Assembly (NCBI RefSeq): GCF_044769865.1
Contig: NZ_JBIZWA010000001.1
Span: 434,001-498,000, forward strand
Direction: 5' to 3'
Length of the DNA stretch: 64,000 nt
DNA from: Homoserinimonas sp044769865
Lineage (GTDB): Bacteria; Actinomycetota; Actinomycetes; Actinomycetales; Microbacteriaceae
A program made the position numbers and the translations under genes. Shown in pieces: positions 26,598 to 34,655 of this stretch (positions are counted from its first letter, which is position 1; each line of letters begins with the position of its first letter). The notes beneath the pieces were generated by a model. It saw only the letters and a program-made list of their open reading frames with translations, was not told where the DNA came from and did no database searches.

Positions 26598-26856
26598 TTG
26601 ACACAAAACGTGATACAATAGGGGCATCCACGCCCGCGGAACGAACGCCAGGCACCCCTGCCAGCGTCACACCGCACACCTGCCCGGCGCTCACGCGCCG
26701 CTCTCGCACCTTGGACGGTGCCGGTCGCGACGCATCGACGCCGCGGCAGGTACGACCCCCGACGCAGCATTCGGGTTCGCGCAGTTCTCGCGCCACGCGA
26801 ACCCCCGTCGGACAACAGGTCGGGTGAGGACCTCGCGCGTACACGAGGGAGCAGGA
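26598..26856 (+). promoter_or_regulatory. carD promoter and long structured leader
   Basis: An extended -10, TG-A-TACAAT, occupies 26611-26619; TTGACA at 26598-26603 lies only ten bases before it, too close to be its -35. From here to the carD start codon is about 235 bases without a gene. The leader contains a perfect 9-bp hairpin, GGGTTCGCG at 26773-26781 pairing with CGCGAACCC at 26796-26804. No known riboswitch was recognised. Confidence 0.5.
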
Positions 26857-27357
26857 ATGAAGTTCAGCAAGGGCCAGACCGTCGTCCACCCACACCACGG
26901 GCCGGCCGTGATCCGTCGGATCACGTCTCGCCGAGTGAACCGCACGGCGGTCAAGTACTACGACCTCGAGGTCATCGAGTCGAACCTGCACGTCAGCATC
27001 CCCGTCGACCGCGCCGAGGAGATGCGACTGAGGCCCATCCTCACGAAGACGGAGATCGAGCAGGTGCTCGACGTGCTGCGGGCCCCCTCCGCGCCCGAGA
27101 TCGAACAATGGTCGCGCCGAATCAAGGAGAACCGCGACCGCTTGAACAACGGCGATATCTTTGCGCACGCCGCCATCGCCCGCGACCTCGGCCGTCGCGA
27201 CGAACGCAAGCGGCTCTCCTTCGCCGAGCGACAGATGCTCCGCGAGGCTCGCGAACCCCTCGTCGTCGAGGTGGCGATCGCGCTCGGCAAGAGCGCCGAG
27301 GAGGCTGACGCGCTTCTCAAGCAGGCGGAGGCCTCGGGCACCCTCGTCGCTGCCTAG
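26857..27357 (+). CDS. carD: CarD-family RNA polymerase-binding regulator
   Basis: A 166-residue CarD/CdnL protein that binds the RNA polymerase beta subunit and stabilises open promoter complexes, notably at rRNA promoters in actinobacteria. The N-terminal Tudor-like domain is seen in FSKGQTVVHPHHGPAVI, and the C-terminal helical DNA-binding domain from about residue 65, with SRRIKENRDRLNNGD and LSFAERQMLREAREPLVVE. The ATG at 26857 follows GAGCAGGA; an in-frame ATG eleven codons upstream lacks a ribosome binding site. It converges on nrdB, with a shared terminator between them. Confidence 0.93.
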   Translation: MKFSKGQTVVHPHHGPAVIRRITSRRVNRTAVKYYDLEVIESNLHVSIPVDRAEEMRLRPILTKTEIEQVLDVLRAPSAPEIEQWSRRIKENRDRLNNGDIFAHAAIARDLGRRDERKRLSFAERQMLREAREPLVVEVAIALGKSAEEADALLKQAEASGTLVAA

Positions 27358-27392
27358 CGCCCGGCGAGCCGAGAGGCAGGCACACAGCGCAG

Positions 27393-27422
27393 AAGGCGCG
27401 CCCCGGGATCGGGGCGCGCCTT
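27393..27422. terminator. Bidirectional terminator between carD and nrdB
   Basis: AAGGCGCGCCCCG at 27393-27405 pairs perfectly with 27410-27422 around the loop GGAT. The 13-bp GC-rich stem is flanked by A and T residues on both sides and lies between convergent genes. Confidence 0.85.
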
Positions 27423-27441
27423 CCTCGCGGGTAAGCGGAAA

Positions 27442-28434
27442 CTACTTCGCGGCGGATGCCGTCTTGGCGTTGACCTCGTAGGAGGTGTTGGTCGACTCGA
27501 AGAAGTTCACCAGCTCGAGGGTGTCATTCGCGGTCGCCATCCACTTGGCCGGGTTCGAGACCTTGTAGTGCGGCTCGAAGCCGAGCTCCTCAAGGCGACG
27601 GTCAGCCAGGTACTTGACGTACTGGTTGATGTAGTTGGCGTTGAGGCCCAGGATGCCGCCCGGCAGCAGGTCGTGGTTGTACTGCTCCTCCAGCTCGACC
27701 GCGTCGAGGATCATCTGGCGGATCTCCTCGGCGAACTCGGGCGTCTGCAGCTCGGGGTTCTCCTCCAGCACCGTGAGGATGAGGTTGATGCCGAACTTGA
27801 GGTGCAGGCTCTCGTCGCGCACGATCCAGTCCATGAGAGAGCCGAAGTTGCGCAGCAGGTTCCGCTGGCGGAACGACAGCGCCACCATGAAGCCCGAGTA
27901 GAACCAGATGCCCTCGAGCACGACGTTGTACGCAACGAGGTTGCGCACGAAGTCCTGCTTGCCCTCGAGCGTGTTGATGTCGAGCGTCTCCTCCGTCATC
28001 CGGCGAAGGAACTTGACCTGGAACTCTTCCTTCTTCGCCATCGACGGGATGTCGACGTGGGCCGCGTAGGCCTCCTCGCGGTTGATGGGGAAGGTCTCGA
28101 GCACGTACTCGAACGACATGCAGTGGTTGGCCTCCTCCCACATCTGCTTGGCGAGGTAGAGGTGCGCCTCGGCCGAGTTGACGTAGGGGTAGACGCCGAA
28201 GGCGAGCGCCTTGTTGACGAGCAGCTCGTTGGGGTTGAAGTAGCTCATGAGGAACGTCACGGCGTGACGCTCTTCATCCGTCATCTTCTTGAAGTCGGCG
28301 ATGTCTTCGCCGAGCTGGATCTCATTGGGGAACCAGGTGTTGGCAACCGCCTGGTCGTAGAGGTCCATTGCCCACTGGTACTTGATCGGCTTGAGCAGGA
28401 GTGCTTCCTGGATGCCGGTGCCGAGAATGCCCAT
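27442..28434 (-). CDS. nrdB: Ribonucleotide reductase small subunit with Phe at the radical site (class Ic-like)
   Basis: A 330-residue R2 protein that generates the oxidant used by NrdA to make deoxynucleotides. The dimetal ligands are Glu70, Glu101, His104, Glu174, Glu208 and His211. The residue four after His104, where class Ia enzymes hold the radical Tyr, is Phe108, and the first ligand is Glu rather than Asp. Ligand spacing (31, 3, 70, 34, 3) equals that of the Mn/Fe Chlamydia R2 (89, 120, 123, 193, 227, 230; Phe127). Near-C-terminal Tyr319 could relay the radical. A Mn/Fe cofactor is therefore likely. It lies downstream of nrdA and the small tail frame. Confidence 0.94.
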   Translation of the reverse strand: MGILGTGIQEALLLKPIKYQWAMDLYDQAVANTWFPNEIQLGEDIADFKKMTDEERHAVTFLMSYFNPNELLVNKALAFGVYPYVNSAEAHLYLAKQMWEEANHCMSFEYVLETFPINREEAYAAHVDIPSMAKKEEFQVKFLRRMTEETLDINTLEGKQDFVRNLVAYNVVLEGIWFYSGFMVALSFRQRNLLRNFGSLMDWIVRDESLHLKFGINLILTVLEENPELQTPEFAEEIRQMILDAVELEEQYNHDLLPGGILGLNANYINQYVKYLADRRLEELGFEPHYKVSNPAKWMATANDTLELVNFFESTNTSYEVNAKTASAAK

Positions 28435-28474
28435 TCGTTACTTCATCTTCTTTCTGGTGTGTGCGCGAGCCGGG

Positions 28475-28500
28475 CCCGCCGGGAGATCTGCCCCGGCGGG
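28475..28500. other. Hairpin in the nrdA-nrdB intergenic region
   Basis: CCCGCCGGG at 28475-28483 pairs perfectly with 28492-28500 around an eight-base loop. It lies in the 89 bases between the small CxxC frame and nrdB. It could stabilise or partly terminate the upstream message and so set the ratio of large to small subunit. Confidence 0.6.
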
Positions 28501-28523
28501 CGCGACCGGCTACGCGGTGGGTC

Positions 28524-28601
28524 CTACTGGCAGCTGTCGCACTGCAGGTCGTCCATCGGGTCGACCGGGACGTAGTACTCGTCGGGGTTGAATCCACCCA
28601 T
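28524..28601 (-). CDS. 25-residue CxxC peptide resembling a detached NrdA C-terminal tail
   Basis: A small frame of 25 codons between nrdA and nrdB. Its product starts MGGFNPDEYY and ends DDLQCDSCQ. A CxxC pair at the very end on a flexible acidic tail is the hallmark of class I NrdA, where it reduces the active-site disulfide. The upstream NrdA frame has no cysteine in its last 60 residues. The ATG begins two bases after the nrdA TGA, and GAAGGAAGG lies nine bases before it, so independent coupled translation is plausible. The alternatives are a frameshift in nrdA or a sequencing error. Confidence 0.62.
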   Translation of the reverse strand: MGGFNPDEYYVPVDPMDDLQCDSCQ

Positions 28602-28603
28602 GA

Positions 28604-31135
28604 TCAATTGCCTTCCTTCGGGGCGACGCTGCCGAAGCCGCGGCGGGCGGGCGCCGAGACGGCGGGGGCTGCTGCCGGGGCGGCGCTCACCGCGGTCTGC
28701 TCCTCTGCGGGCGTCGCGGCGGAGGGCACGGATGCCGCGGCCGAGCTGGCCGCGCCGAAGCCGCGCTTCGCCCCGCCAGAAATCTCCGCCGTCTTGTTGA
28801 CCTTGACGGTGGACTGCTCGGCCTGGTGGCGGGGCTTCATGTGCAGGTAGTACGTCGTCTTGACGCCGCGCTCCCATGCCCCGTAGTAGATGTCCATCAT
28901 CTCGCCGAGGTCACGCGTCTCGAGGTACATGTTGCGGCTGATGGCCTGGTCGATCCACTTCTGGGCACGCGCCGCGACCTCGAGGAAGGCGTAGGGCGAG
29001 AGCTGGAAGCTCGTCTTGTAGACCTCCTTGAGGTGGTCCGGGATCGACGCCACACGCGAGATGTCGCCCTGGCTGCGCAGGATGTCTTCGCGAACGCTCT
29101 CCCACATCCCGAGCTTCTGCAGGTCGGCGACGAGGTTTCGGTTGACCTCGAGGAACTTGCCGTTCGAGGTCGAGCGGCTGAAGATCTGCGAGAACTGCGG
29201 GTCGAGGCCGGGCGTCGTGCCCGCGACGAGGCCAATGGATGCCGTCGGCGCGATGGCCATGAGCGTCGCGTTGCGCATGCCGCCCTTGACCTTCTCCCGC
29301 ATCGCGTCCCAGTCCAGGCGCGTCTTGCGGTTGACCTTGATCTCGACGCCGCGATCCTGCTCGGTGAGCGCGATCGAGTCAAGCGGCACGAGGCCCTGCG
29401 ACCAGCGCGAACCCTCGAAGTTCGTGTAGGAGCCGCGAACCTTGGCAAGGTCGGCGCTCTCGTCGATCGCCGCGTAGGAGACGTGCTCCATGATCTCGTC
29501 GATGAGGTCGTAGGCCTCTTCGCTCTCGTAGGAGAAGCCGTGCTTCTCGACGATGTCGGTGAAGCCCATGACGCCGAGGCCGACGGCGCGGTTCTGCTGG
29601 TTGGAGAAGTCAGCCTCCTTGACCGAAGACCGCGTGATGTCGATCAGGTTGTCGAGCTGGCGCACGGCGATGCGGGCGCTCTCCTCGATCTTCGCGAAGT
29701 CCATGCTGACCTTGCCGGTCGCTTCGTCGACGAGGAGGTGGCGGCTGAGGTTGATCGACGCCAGGTTGCAGACGGAGACGTTGTCTTCGTCCTGCGGCAG
29801 CGTGATCTCGGTGCAGAGGTTCGAGAGGTGGATCGTGCCTGTGTTGTTGTTGAGGGCACGGTTGTTGATCGTGTCCTTCCAGGTGAGCCACGGGTGGCTC
29901 GAACCCTGCAGCGAAACGAGGATCGCCTTGAACTGCTCGCGCGCCTTGATGACCTTGTGCATCCGCAGTTCGCCGTTTTTGGCCATCTCGATGTACTCGT
30001 TGTAGCGAGCCGAGAAGGCGGCACCGTAGAGCTCGTTGAGGTCGGCGACCTCGAGCGGGTCGAAGAGGTACCAGTCCTCGTCGTTCTGCACGCGCTTCAT
30101 GAACTCGTCCGAAATCCAGACAGCCGTGTTGGCGGTGCGGGTGCGGCGGTAGGGGTCACCGGAGTTCTGGCGCAGGTCGATGAACTCGGGGAAGTCGAGG
30201 TGCCAGTTCTCCATGTAGAAGCAGAGGGCGCCGAACTTCTTGCCGCCACGGCTCACGGCACGAAGGATCGAGTCGATCGTGTGCATGAAGGGGATGGGGC
30301 CCGTCGAGGTCGTGTTGTTGGAGCGAATGGGCGAACCCTGGGCGCGCAGCTTCGTGACCGAGAGGCCGATGCCTCCCGTGCCCTTCGTGAGCCACATGAC
30401 ATCGCGCGTCGTCTTGGCGATGTGCTCCATGTCGTCCTGCATCTCCATGACGAAGCAGTTCGCGAGCTGGGGGTAGATCGTGCCCGCGTTGACGAGCGTC
30501 GAGCCGGCCGCGAGGTACTCGAGCTTCGACATCTTGTCGTAGAACGCGATGGCGGTGGCGTTGGGGTCGGGCTCATTGAGTGAGAGGCCCATCGCGATGC
30601 GCATCCAGAAGTACTGGGGAACCTCGAGGGCGTCGCCGTTGCGGCCCTTGATGCCGTAGCGGTTGTTGAGCGTGACGACACCGATGTACTTGAGCAGCTC
30701 GTCGTGCTTTGGATCGAGGGCGGCCGCCAGCTGGTCGAGGTCGAAGAGCTCGACGAGGCGCGGGTCAAGGAGGCCCTCCTCGACGCCGCGGCGGATGTTG
30801 GGGCCGAAGTGCTCGACGTGCAGGCGGCGAAGGTCGTCGTCGTTCTCGTAGTCGCCGAGCACGCGCTTGTAGATCGTCTTCAGGAGGAGGCGCGCCGCGA
30901 CGGTGTCGAAGGCCGGGTCGTCCTTGACGTTCTGCAGGGCCACCTGGATGACGGCCTCATCGAGCTGCTGCGTCGTGATGCCATCGAAGAGTGTGAGCTC
31001 AAGCTCGCTCGCGATCTGCGTCACCCACGTGATGTTCTCGTCGAGGCCTTTGCTGGCCTCTTCGATCGCGAGGTTGATCTTGTTCGCATCGTATGGCTCG
31101 CGTGTGCCATCGCGCTTGACTACGGTGATTCCCAC
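28604..31135 (-). CDS. nrdA: Ribonucleotide reductase large subunit, lacking the C-terminal Cys pair
   Basis: An 843-residue class I reductase subunit. Residues 1-95 form an ATP-cone (VVKRDGTREPYDANKI) for allosteric control. The active site has redox Cys227 (QLANCFV), thiyl Cys441 with Asn439 and Glu443 (SNLCTEI), and partner Cys456 (VSVCNLASINLS). After about residue 775 the protein is an Ala/Pro-rich linker with two RGFG elements, ending in APKEGN without the expected CxxC. A separate 25-codon frame with that motif follows directly. Two NrdR boxes upstream predict repression by NrdR-ATP. The gene starts the operon nrdA-tail-nrdB. Confidence 0.95.
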   Translation of the reverse strand: MGITVVKRDGTREPYDANKINLAIEEASKGLDENITWVTQIASELELTLFDGITTQQLDEAVIQVALQNVKDDPAFDTVAARLLLKTIYKRVLGDYENDDDLRRLHVEHFGPNIRRGVEEGLLDPRLVELFDLDQLAAALDPKHDELLKYIGVVTLNNRYGIKGRNGDALEVPQYFWMRIAMGLSLNEPDPNATAIAFYDKMSKLEYLAAGSTLVNAGTIYPQLANCFVMEMQDDMEHIAKTTRDVMWLTKGTGGIGLSVTKLRAQGSPIRSNNTTSTGPIPFMHTIDSILRAVSRGGKKFGALCFYMENWHLDFPEFIDLRQNSGDPYRRTRTANTAVWISDEFMKRVQNDEDWYLFDPLEVADLNELYGAAFSARYNEYIEMAKNGELRMHKVIKAREQFKAILVSLQGSSHPWLTWKDTINNRALNNNTGTIHLSNLCTEITLPQDEDNVSVCNLASINLSRHLLVDEATGKVSMDFAKIEESARIAVRQLDNLIDITRSSVKEADFSNQQNRAVGLGVMGFTDIVEKHGFSYESEEAYDLIDEIMEHVSYAAIDESADLAKVRGSYTNFEGSRWSQGLVPLDSIALTEQDRGVEIKVNRKTRLDWDAMREKVKGGMRNATLMAIAPTASIGLVAGTTPGLDPQFSQIFSRSTSNGKFLEVNRNLVADLQKLGMWESVREDILRSQGDISRVASIPDHLKEVYKTSFQLSPYAFLEVAARAQKWIDQAISRNMYLETRDLGEMMDIYYGAWERGVKTTYYLHMKPRHQAEQSTVKVNKTAEISGGAKRGFGAASSAAASVPSAATPAEEQTAVSAAPAAAPAVSAPARRGFGSVAPKEGN

Positions 31136-31168
31136 TCTTTTTCCCCTTTGTGCCGATTGAGCGTTCGA

Positions 31169-31216
31169 CCACTATATAGCGGGGTATGCCCGAGAACATA
31201 TCCCTATATCTAGTGG
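31169..31216. promoter_or_regulatory. Pair of NrdR boxes upstream of nrdA
   Basis: Two 16-bp sites resemble the NrdR box consensus ACACTATATATAGTGT: 31169-31184 (core CACTATATA, 11 of 16 matches) and 31201-31216 (core CTATATCTAGTG, 12 of 16). Their starts are 32 bp apart, three helical turns, as in known NrdR box pairs. They cover the nrdA promoter region, so NrdR encoded elsewhere probably represses this operon. Confidence 0.82.
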
Positions 31217-31355
31217 GCGTGTCGTCCACAGATGTGCATAACTTCGCCGAGTTCTGCACAGCCTGTGCAGTAATCCTGCCCGCTGCCACCGACATCCGAA
31301 TCCGCCCCCTGCGGCGCCGCGAAAGGGCATCCGCGGGGGCTAGACTCGTGCTCTT

Positions 31356-32558
31356 GTGAAGCGCTATATCGACCTGCTGAAGACGCGCGGCGTTGGGCGC
31401 CTCATGGGGTCGCAGCTGGTCGCACGCTTCCCCGGCGGGATGCTCTCGCTCGCCTTCCTCCTGCACGTCGAGCAGGTGCACGACTCCTACGGCGCGGCCG
31501 GCCTCGTGCTCGCCGCCACCAGCATCGGGCAGGCCATCGCCGGGCCAGTCACCACCAGGTGGATGGGGGTCTGGGGCATGCGGCCCGTCATCGTGCTGAC
31601 GGCATCCGTCTGCGCTGCCGCCGTGGCGACGATCGCGCTCGTCGAGATGTCGGTCGCGCTCTACATGGTGGTCGGCTTTGTCGCGGGCATATCGAACCCG
31701 CCCATCCAGCCTGCCGTGCGCACCATCTACCCCAAGCTCGTGCCCGCGAAGCAGCTCACCCCCCTCTTCTCGCTCGACGCTTCGGCTCAGGAGATCATCT
31801 GGGTCGTCGGCCCGGTCGTCACCACCTTCGTCGCGACCCAGGTGGGCACGCGGCAGGCGATCCTGCTCGCGCTCGTGTTCCTCGTCGTGGGCACGGCGTG
31901 GTTCGTCGCGGCGCGCGAACTCAGCCAGGTGCGCATCCCCCGCGCCCGCAGACGAATGGGGGCCGTGCTGGGTCGGCCGAGCGTACTGCTCGCCACGGGC
32001 CTCGGCTTCCTCCTCGTCGGCGCATGCGCCGCCATCGAGGCCGGGGTCGTCGCGACCTTCGGCCATGGCGACGCGAGCGCCGGAATCGCCCTCGCCATCT
32101 TCTCGGTCGGCTCGCTCGCGGGCGGTTTGGTATTCGGTCACCGGCAGATCGACCCGTGGGCGCTGGCCCGCCGCATGGGCATCGTCTTCGTGGGCCTCGC
32201 GGCATCCATGCTCATCCTGGAACTGTGGTGGATCTCGGTCGCGCTCTTCGTCGCCGGGGTCGGCATCGCGCCCGCCCTCGCCGCGATGTTCACGATCACC
32301 TCGGCGAGCGTCAAGTTCAGCGAGACCGCCGAGGCCTACGGGTGGATCGGCACGGGCCAGTTGATCGGTGCCGCGATCGGCTCGGCCCTCGCCGGCTTCA
32401 TGATCGACGGCTTCGATGCCGTCGGCGCCTACTGGGTGGCGGCGGTGTTCGCGTTCGCGGGCGTCATCGTCGCCGTCTTCTTCCGTGGCCCCGACCTGCG
32501 CGGCCGCGATGCGAGCCCCATCCCCGACACGGAGCCGGTGCTCACCCTCAAGGAGTGA
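31356..32558 (+). CDS. MFS transporter
   Basis: A 400-residue major facilitator with about twelve hydrophobic segments. It has the loop 2-3 region GPVTTRWMGVWGMRPV and the symmetric break near residue 200 (PRARRRMGAVLGRPS). The start is GTG at 31356 with TAGACT nine bases upstream and no ribosome binding site. It diverges from nrdA and shares the 220-base intergenic region with the NrdR sites. The substrate is unknown; drug or metabolite efflux is typical of relatives of this size. Confidence 0.86.
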   Translation: MKRYIDLLKTRGVGRLMGSQLVARFPGGMLSLAFLLHVEQVHDSYGAAGLVLAATSIGQAIAGPVTTRWMGVWGMRPVIVLTASVCAAAVATIALVEMSVALYMVVGFVAGISNPPIQPAVRTIYPKLVPAKQLTPLFSLDASAQEIIWVVGPVVTTFVATQVGTRQAILLALVFLVVGTAWFVAARELSQVRIPRARRRMGAVLGRPSVLLATGLGFLLVGACAAIEAGVVATFGHGDASAGIALAIFSVGSLAGGLVFGHRQIDPWALARRMGIVFVGLAASMLILELWWISVALFVAGVGIAPALAAMFTITSASVKFSETAEAYGWIGTGQLIGAAIGSALAGFMIDGFDAVGAYWVAAVFAFAGVIVAVFFRGPDLRGRDASPIPDTEPVLTLKE

Positions 32559-32566
32559 GCCGCGGC

Positions 32567-32674
32567 TACCAGCGCGGGTTGCCCGTGAGATCTGTCTTCT
32601 GCACCCTCCCGGGGTACCTGAAGGTGCTCAAGTCGGATCTCAGCGGGGGTCGATCGCGAGTTACCAGCGCGGGT
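32567..32674. repeat. Short direct repeat of an aldo/keto reductase 3' end
   Basis: TACCAGCGCGGGT occurs at 32567-32579 and again at 32662-32674. Read leftward, both copies encode Pro-Arg-Trp followed by a stop codon; the second is the real end of the aldo/keto reductase gene. The first may be a relic of a duplicated gene end. The 102-base gap 32559-32660 holds nothing else recognisable. Confidence 0.4.
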
Positions 32675-33659
32675 GGACGGCGGCGCGGAAGTAGCGGTCG
32701 TAGATGTCGCGCACGCCCGCGGTGAAGCCCTCGCTGAGCTGTGGGAGTTCACCCGCGGCCGCGTTCGAAGCGGCCTGCTCGGGGTTGCGCGCGCCCGGGA
32801 TGACCGAGCTCACGCCGTCGAGCTGTGCGACCCACGCGAGGGCGACCTGCGCGGTCGAATATCCGGATGCCGCGGGCTCCCCCGCGATCAGGGCCGCGAA
32901 CTCCTGCGCCGCCGCGACGCCGGCCTCGAAGTCGACGCCCGAGAACGTCTCGCCCACGTCGAAGGCCTCACCGCCGCGGTTGAAGGTGCGGTGGTCGTTC
33001 TCGGCGAAGGTCGTCTCGGTCGTGTACCTGCCGCTCAGGAGCCCGGATGCGAGGGGCACGCGAGCGATGATGCCAACTCCAGCATCGCGAGCCGCAGGCA
33101 GTACAGCGTCGAGTGGCTTGAGGCGGAAGGCGTTGAGGATGATCTGCACAGACGCGGTGCCGGGGCGCGCGATCGCGGCGAGCGCCTCATCGACGGTCTC
33201 GACGCTGACGCCGTAGTTGGCGATCGCGCCCTCCTCGACGAGGGTGTCGAGCGCGTCGTAGACGGCGTCGTTCGAGAAGACGGGCGTGGGCGGGCAGTGC
33301 AGCTGCACGAGGTCGAGCGTGTCGACGCCGAGGTTGCGGCGCGAGCGGTCGGTCCACTCGCGGAACTTCTCGAGCGTGAAGTTGGCGGGGTCCTGCTCCT
33401 CGCGTCGGCCCATCTTGGTCGCCACCGTGATGTCGAGGGAGGGGTTGTCGGCGAGGTAACGGCCGATGATGCTCTCGCTGCGACCGTCGCCATAGACGTC
33501 GGCGGTGTCGAAGAAGGTGACGCCGGACTGCACGGCCGTGTCGAGGACGGCCGTGGCATCCGCTTCGCTGACATCACCCCAGTCGGCGCCGAGCTGCCAG
33601 GTTCCGAGGCCGATGACTGAGACGGTGCGGCCCGTGCGGCCGAGAGTGCGAGTGTGCAT
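32661..33659 (-). CDS. Aldo/keto reductase (AKR11/12-like)
   Basis: A 332-residue NADPH-dependent oxidoreductase. The catalytic tetrad is Asp51 and Tyr56 (FFDTADVYGDG), Lys82 (VATKMG) and His121 (LVQLHCPP). The overall pattern, with GSESIIGRYL-like and NPEQAASN segments, fits the YajO/IolS-type branch rather than that of the gene at 585-1412. The ATG is preceded by TAGCGT six bases upstream. That hexamer begins with the stop codon TAG of the hydrolase gene behind it. The substrate is not predictable. Confidence 0.9.
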   Translation of the reverse strand: MHTRTLGRTGRTVSVIGLGTWQLGADWGDVSEADATAVLDTAVQSGVTFFDTADVYGDGRSESIIGRYLADNPSLDITVATKMGRREEQDPANFTLEKFREWTDRSRRNLGVDTLDLVQLHCPPTPVFSNDAVYDALDTLVEEGAIANYGVSVETVDEALAAIARPGTASVQIILNAFRLKPLDAVLPAARDAGVGIIARVPLASGLLSGRYTTETTFAENDHRTFNRGGEAFDVGETFSGVDFEAGVAAAQEFAALIAGEPAASGYSTAQVALAWVAQLDGVSSVIPGARNPEQAASNAAAGELPQLSEGFTAGVRDIYDRYFRAAVHPRW

Positions 33660-33668
33660 GCCTCGACG

Positions 33669-34556
33669 CTACCCCGCGTCGGCTGCCGCTGCCTGCTCGT
33701 CGCGGGACTCTTGTTCCGCCGTCGACTCGACCTTGGCCTCGGCCTGCTCCCCGCGAATGGCGGCGGCGACCTCCCGCGCGAGGCGACGCCGCACAATGTG
33801 GTCGTTGATCTCGACCCGGCGCACGGTGACGTTGCGCATGTTCTTGATGAACTTCATGCTGCCGGGCACTATGAACTGGTCAAGCGCCCCGTAGACGATC
33901 TCGACGGGCGCACGGATTGCGGCGATGTCACTCACGGTCGTCTGCGACTCGATGCAGCGTTCGAGCGAGAGCACGAAGGCCTGCCAGTTCTTCTCCGTGA
34001 TCTCGAAGACGTTGCGAATGGGCACCAAGCGGGCGATCATCGCCGCGCGCTTGAGCGTGAATTCCTTGTGGCTGCGCAGGTACTCGTAGGCCTTCAGGTA
34101 GGCGCCCACGGCTGCCCGTTCCACCGGGTCGCCGATCTCCTGCGGCGCGAGGTAGATGGGTGGGCTGACGAGCACGACCTTCTCGATCTCGTCGCGAGTG
34201 ACCCGCGCGTGGCGGGACACGATCAACGCGCCGAGGGAGTGACCGACGATCGTGTACTCGCCCCGGATGCGCAGCCTCTTGATGGTGCGCTGGAGCCACT
34301 TGACGTGCTCCTCGATCGTGTATTCGGCGTTTGCGGGCACCGGCGACTCCCCGTGCCCAAGAATGTCGATCGAGATGACGCGGTGGTCGCGCTCGAGCAG
34401 CGGCACGAGGTTCTGGAACGTGACAGACGACGACGCGATGCCGTGCACCAGGATGACGACGGGACCCTCCCCCACATCGCTCGCAACATGCAGCACGGGC
34501 CGCGGCGCGAGGCCGACGGCGGCAAGGGCGGTGCGGATGCTGCTGCCGAGGGTCAT
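33669..34556 (-). CDS. Alpha/beta hydrolase
   Basis: A 295-residue alpha/beta hydrolase. The oxyanion motif VHGIASSS is near residue 50, the nucleophile elbow GHSLG near 120, the acid Asp in YGALDQF near 240 and the catalytic His in NDHIV near 268. The last 25 residues are Glu/Ala-rich and probably disordered. The ATG at 34554-34556 was chosen because CATAAT lies seven bases upstream and the family fold begins soon after; the open frame continues much further upstream without family similarity. Esterase or C-C hydrolase activity is possible. Confidence 0.82.
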   Translation of the reverse strand: MTLGSSIRTALAAVGLAPRPVLHVASDVGEGPVVILVHGIASSSVTFQNLVPLLERDHRVISIDILGHGESPVPANAEYTIEEHVKWLQRTIKRLRIRGEYTIVGHSLGALIVSRHARVTRDEIEKVVLVSPPIYLAPQEIGDPVERAAVGAYLKAYEYLRSHKEFTLKRAAMIARLVPIRNVFEITEKNWQAFVLSLERCIESQTTVSDIAAIRAPVEIVYGALDQFIVPGSMKFIKNMRNVTVRRVEINDHIVRRRLAREVAAAIRGEQAEAKVESTAEQESRDEQAAAADAG

Positions 34557-34655
34557 GCTGCCGATTATGGCAGCGGGCACTGGGCCGGGCCTGACGCCCG
34601 AATCGTTGCAAACGTTGGGTAGTGCTCTGCTTCTCCTCACCCATAGCCTGAGCCC

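Noticed and set aside
26598..26619. Canonical -35/-10 promoter for carD from TTGACA and TACAAT
   Set aside because: Only ten bases separate the two boxes, too few for sigma-70 type spacing. The extended -10 alone is retained.
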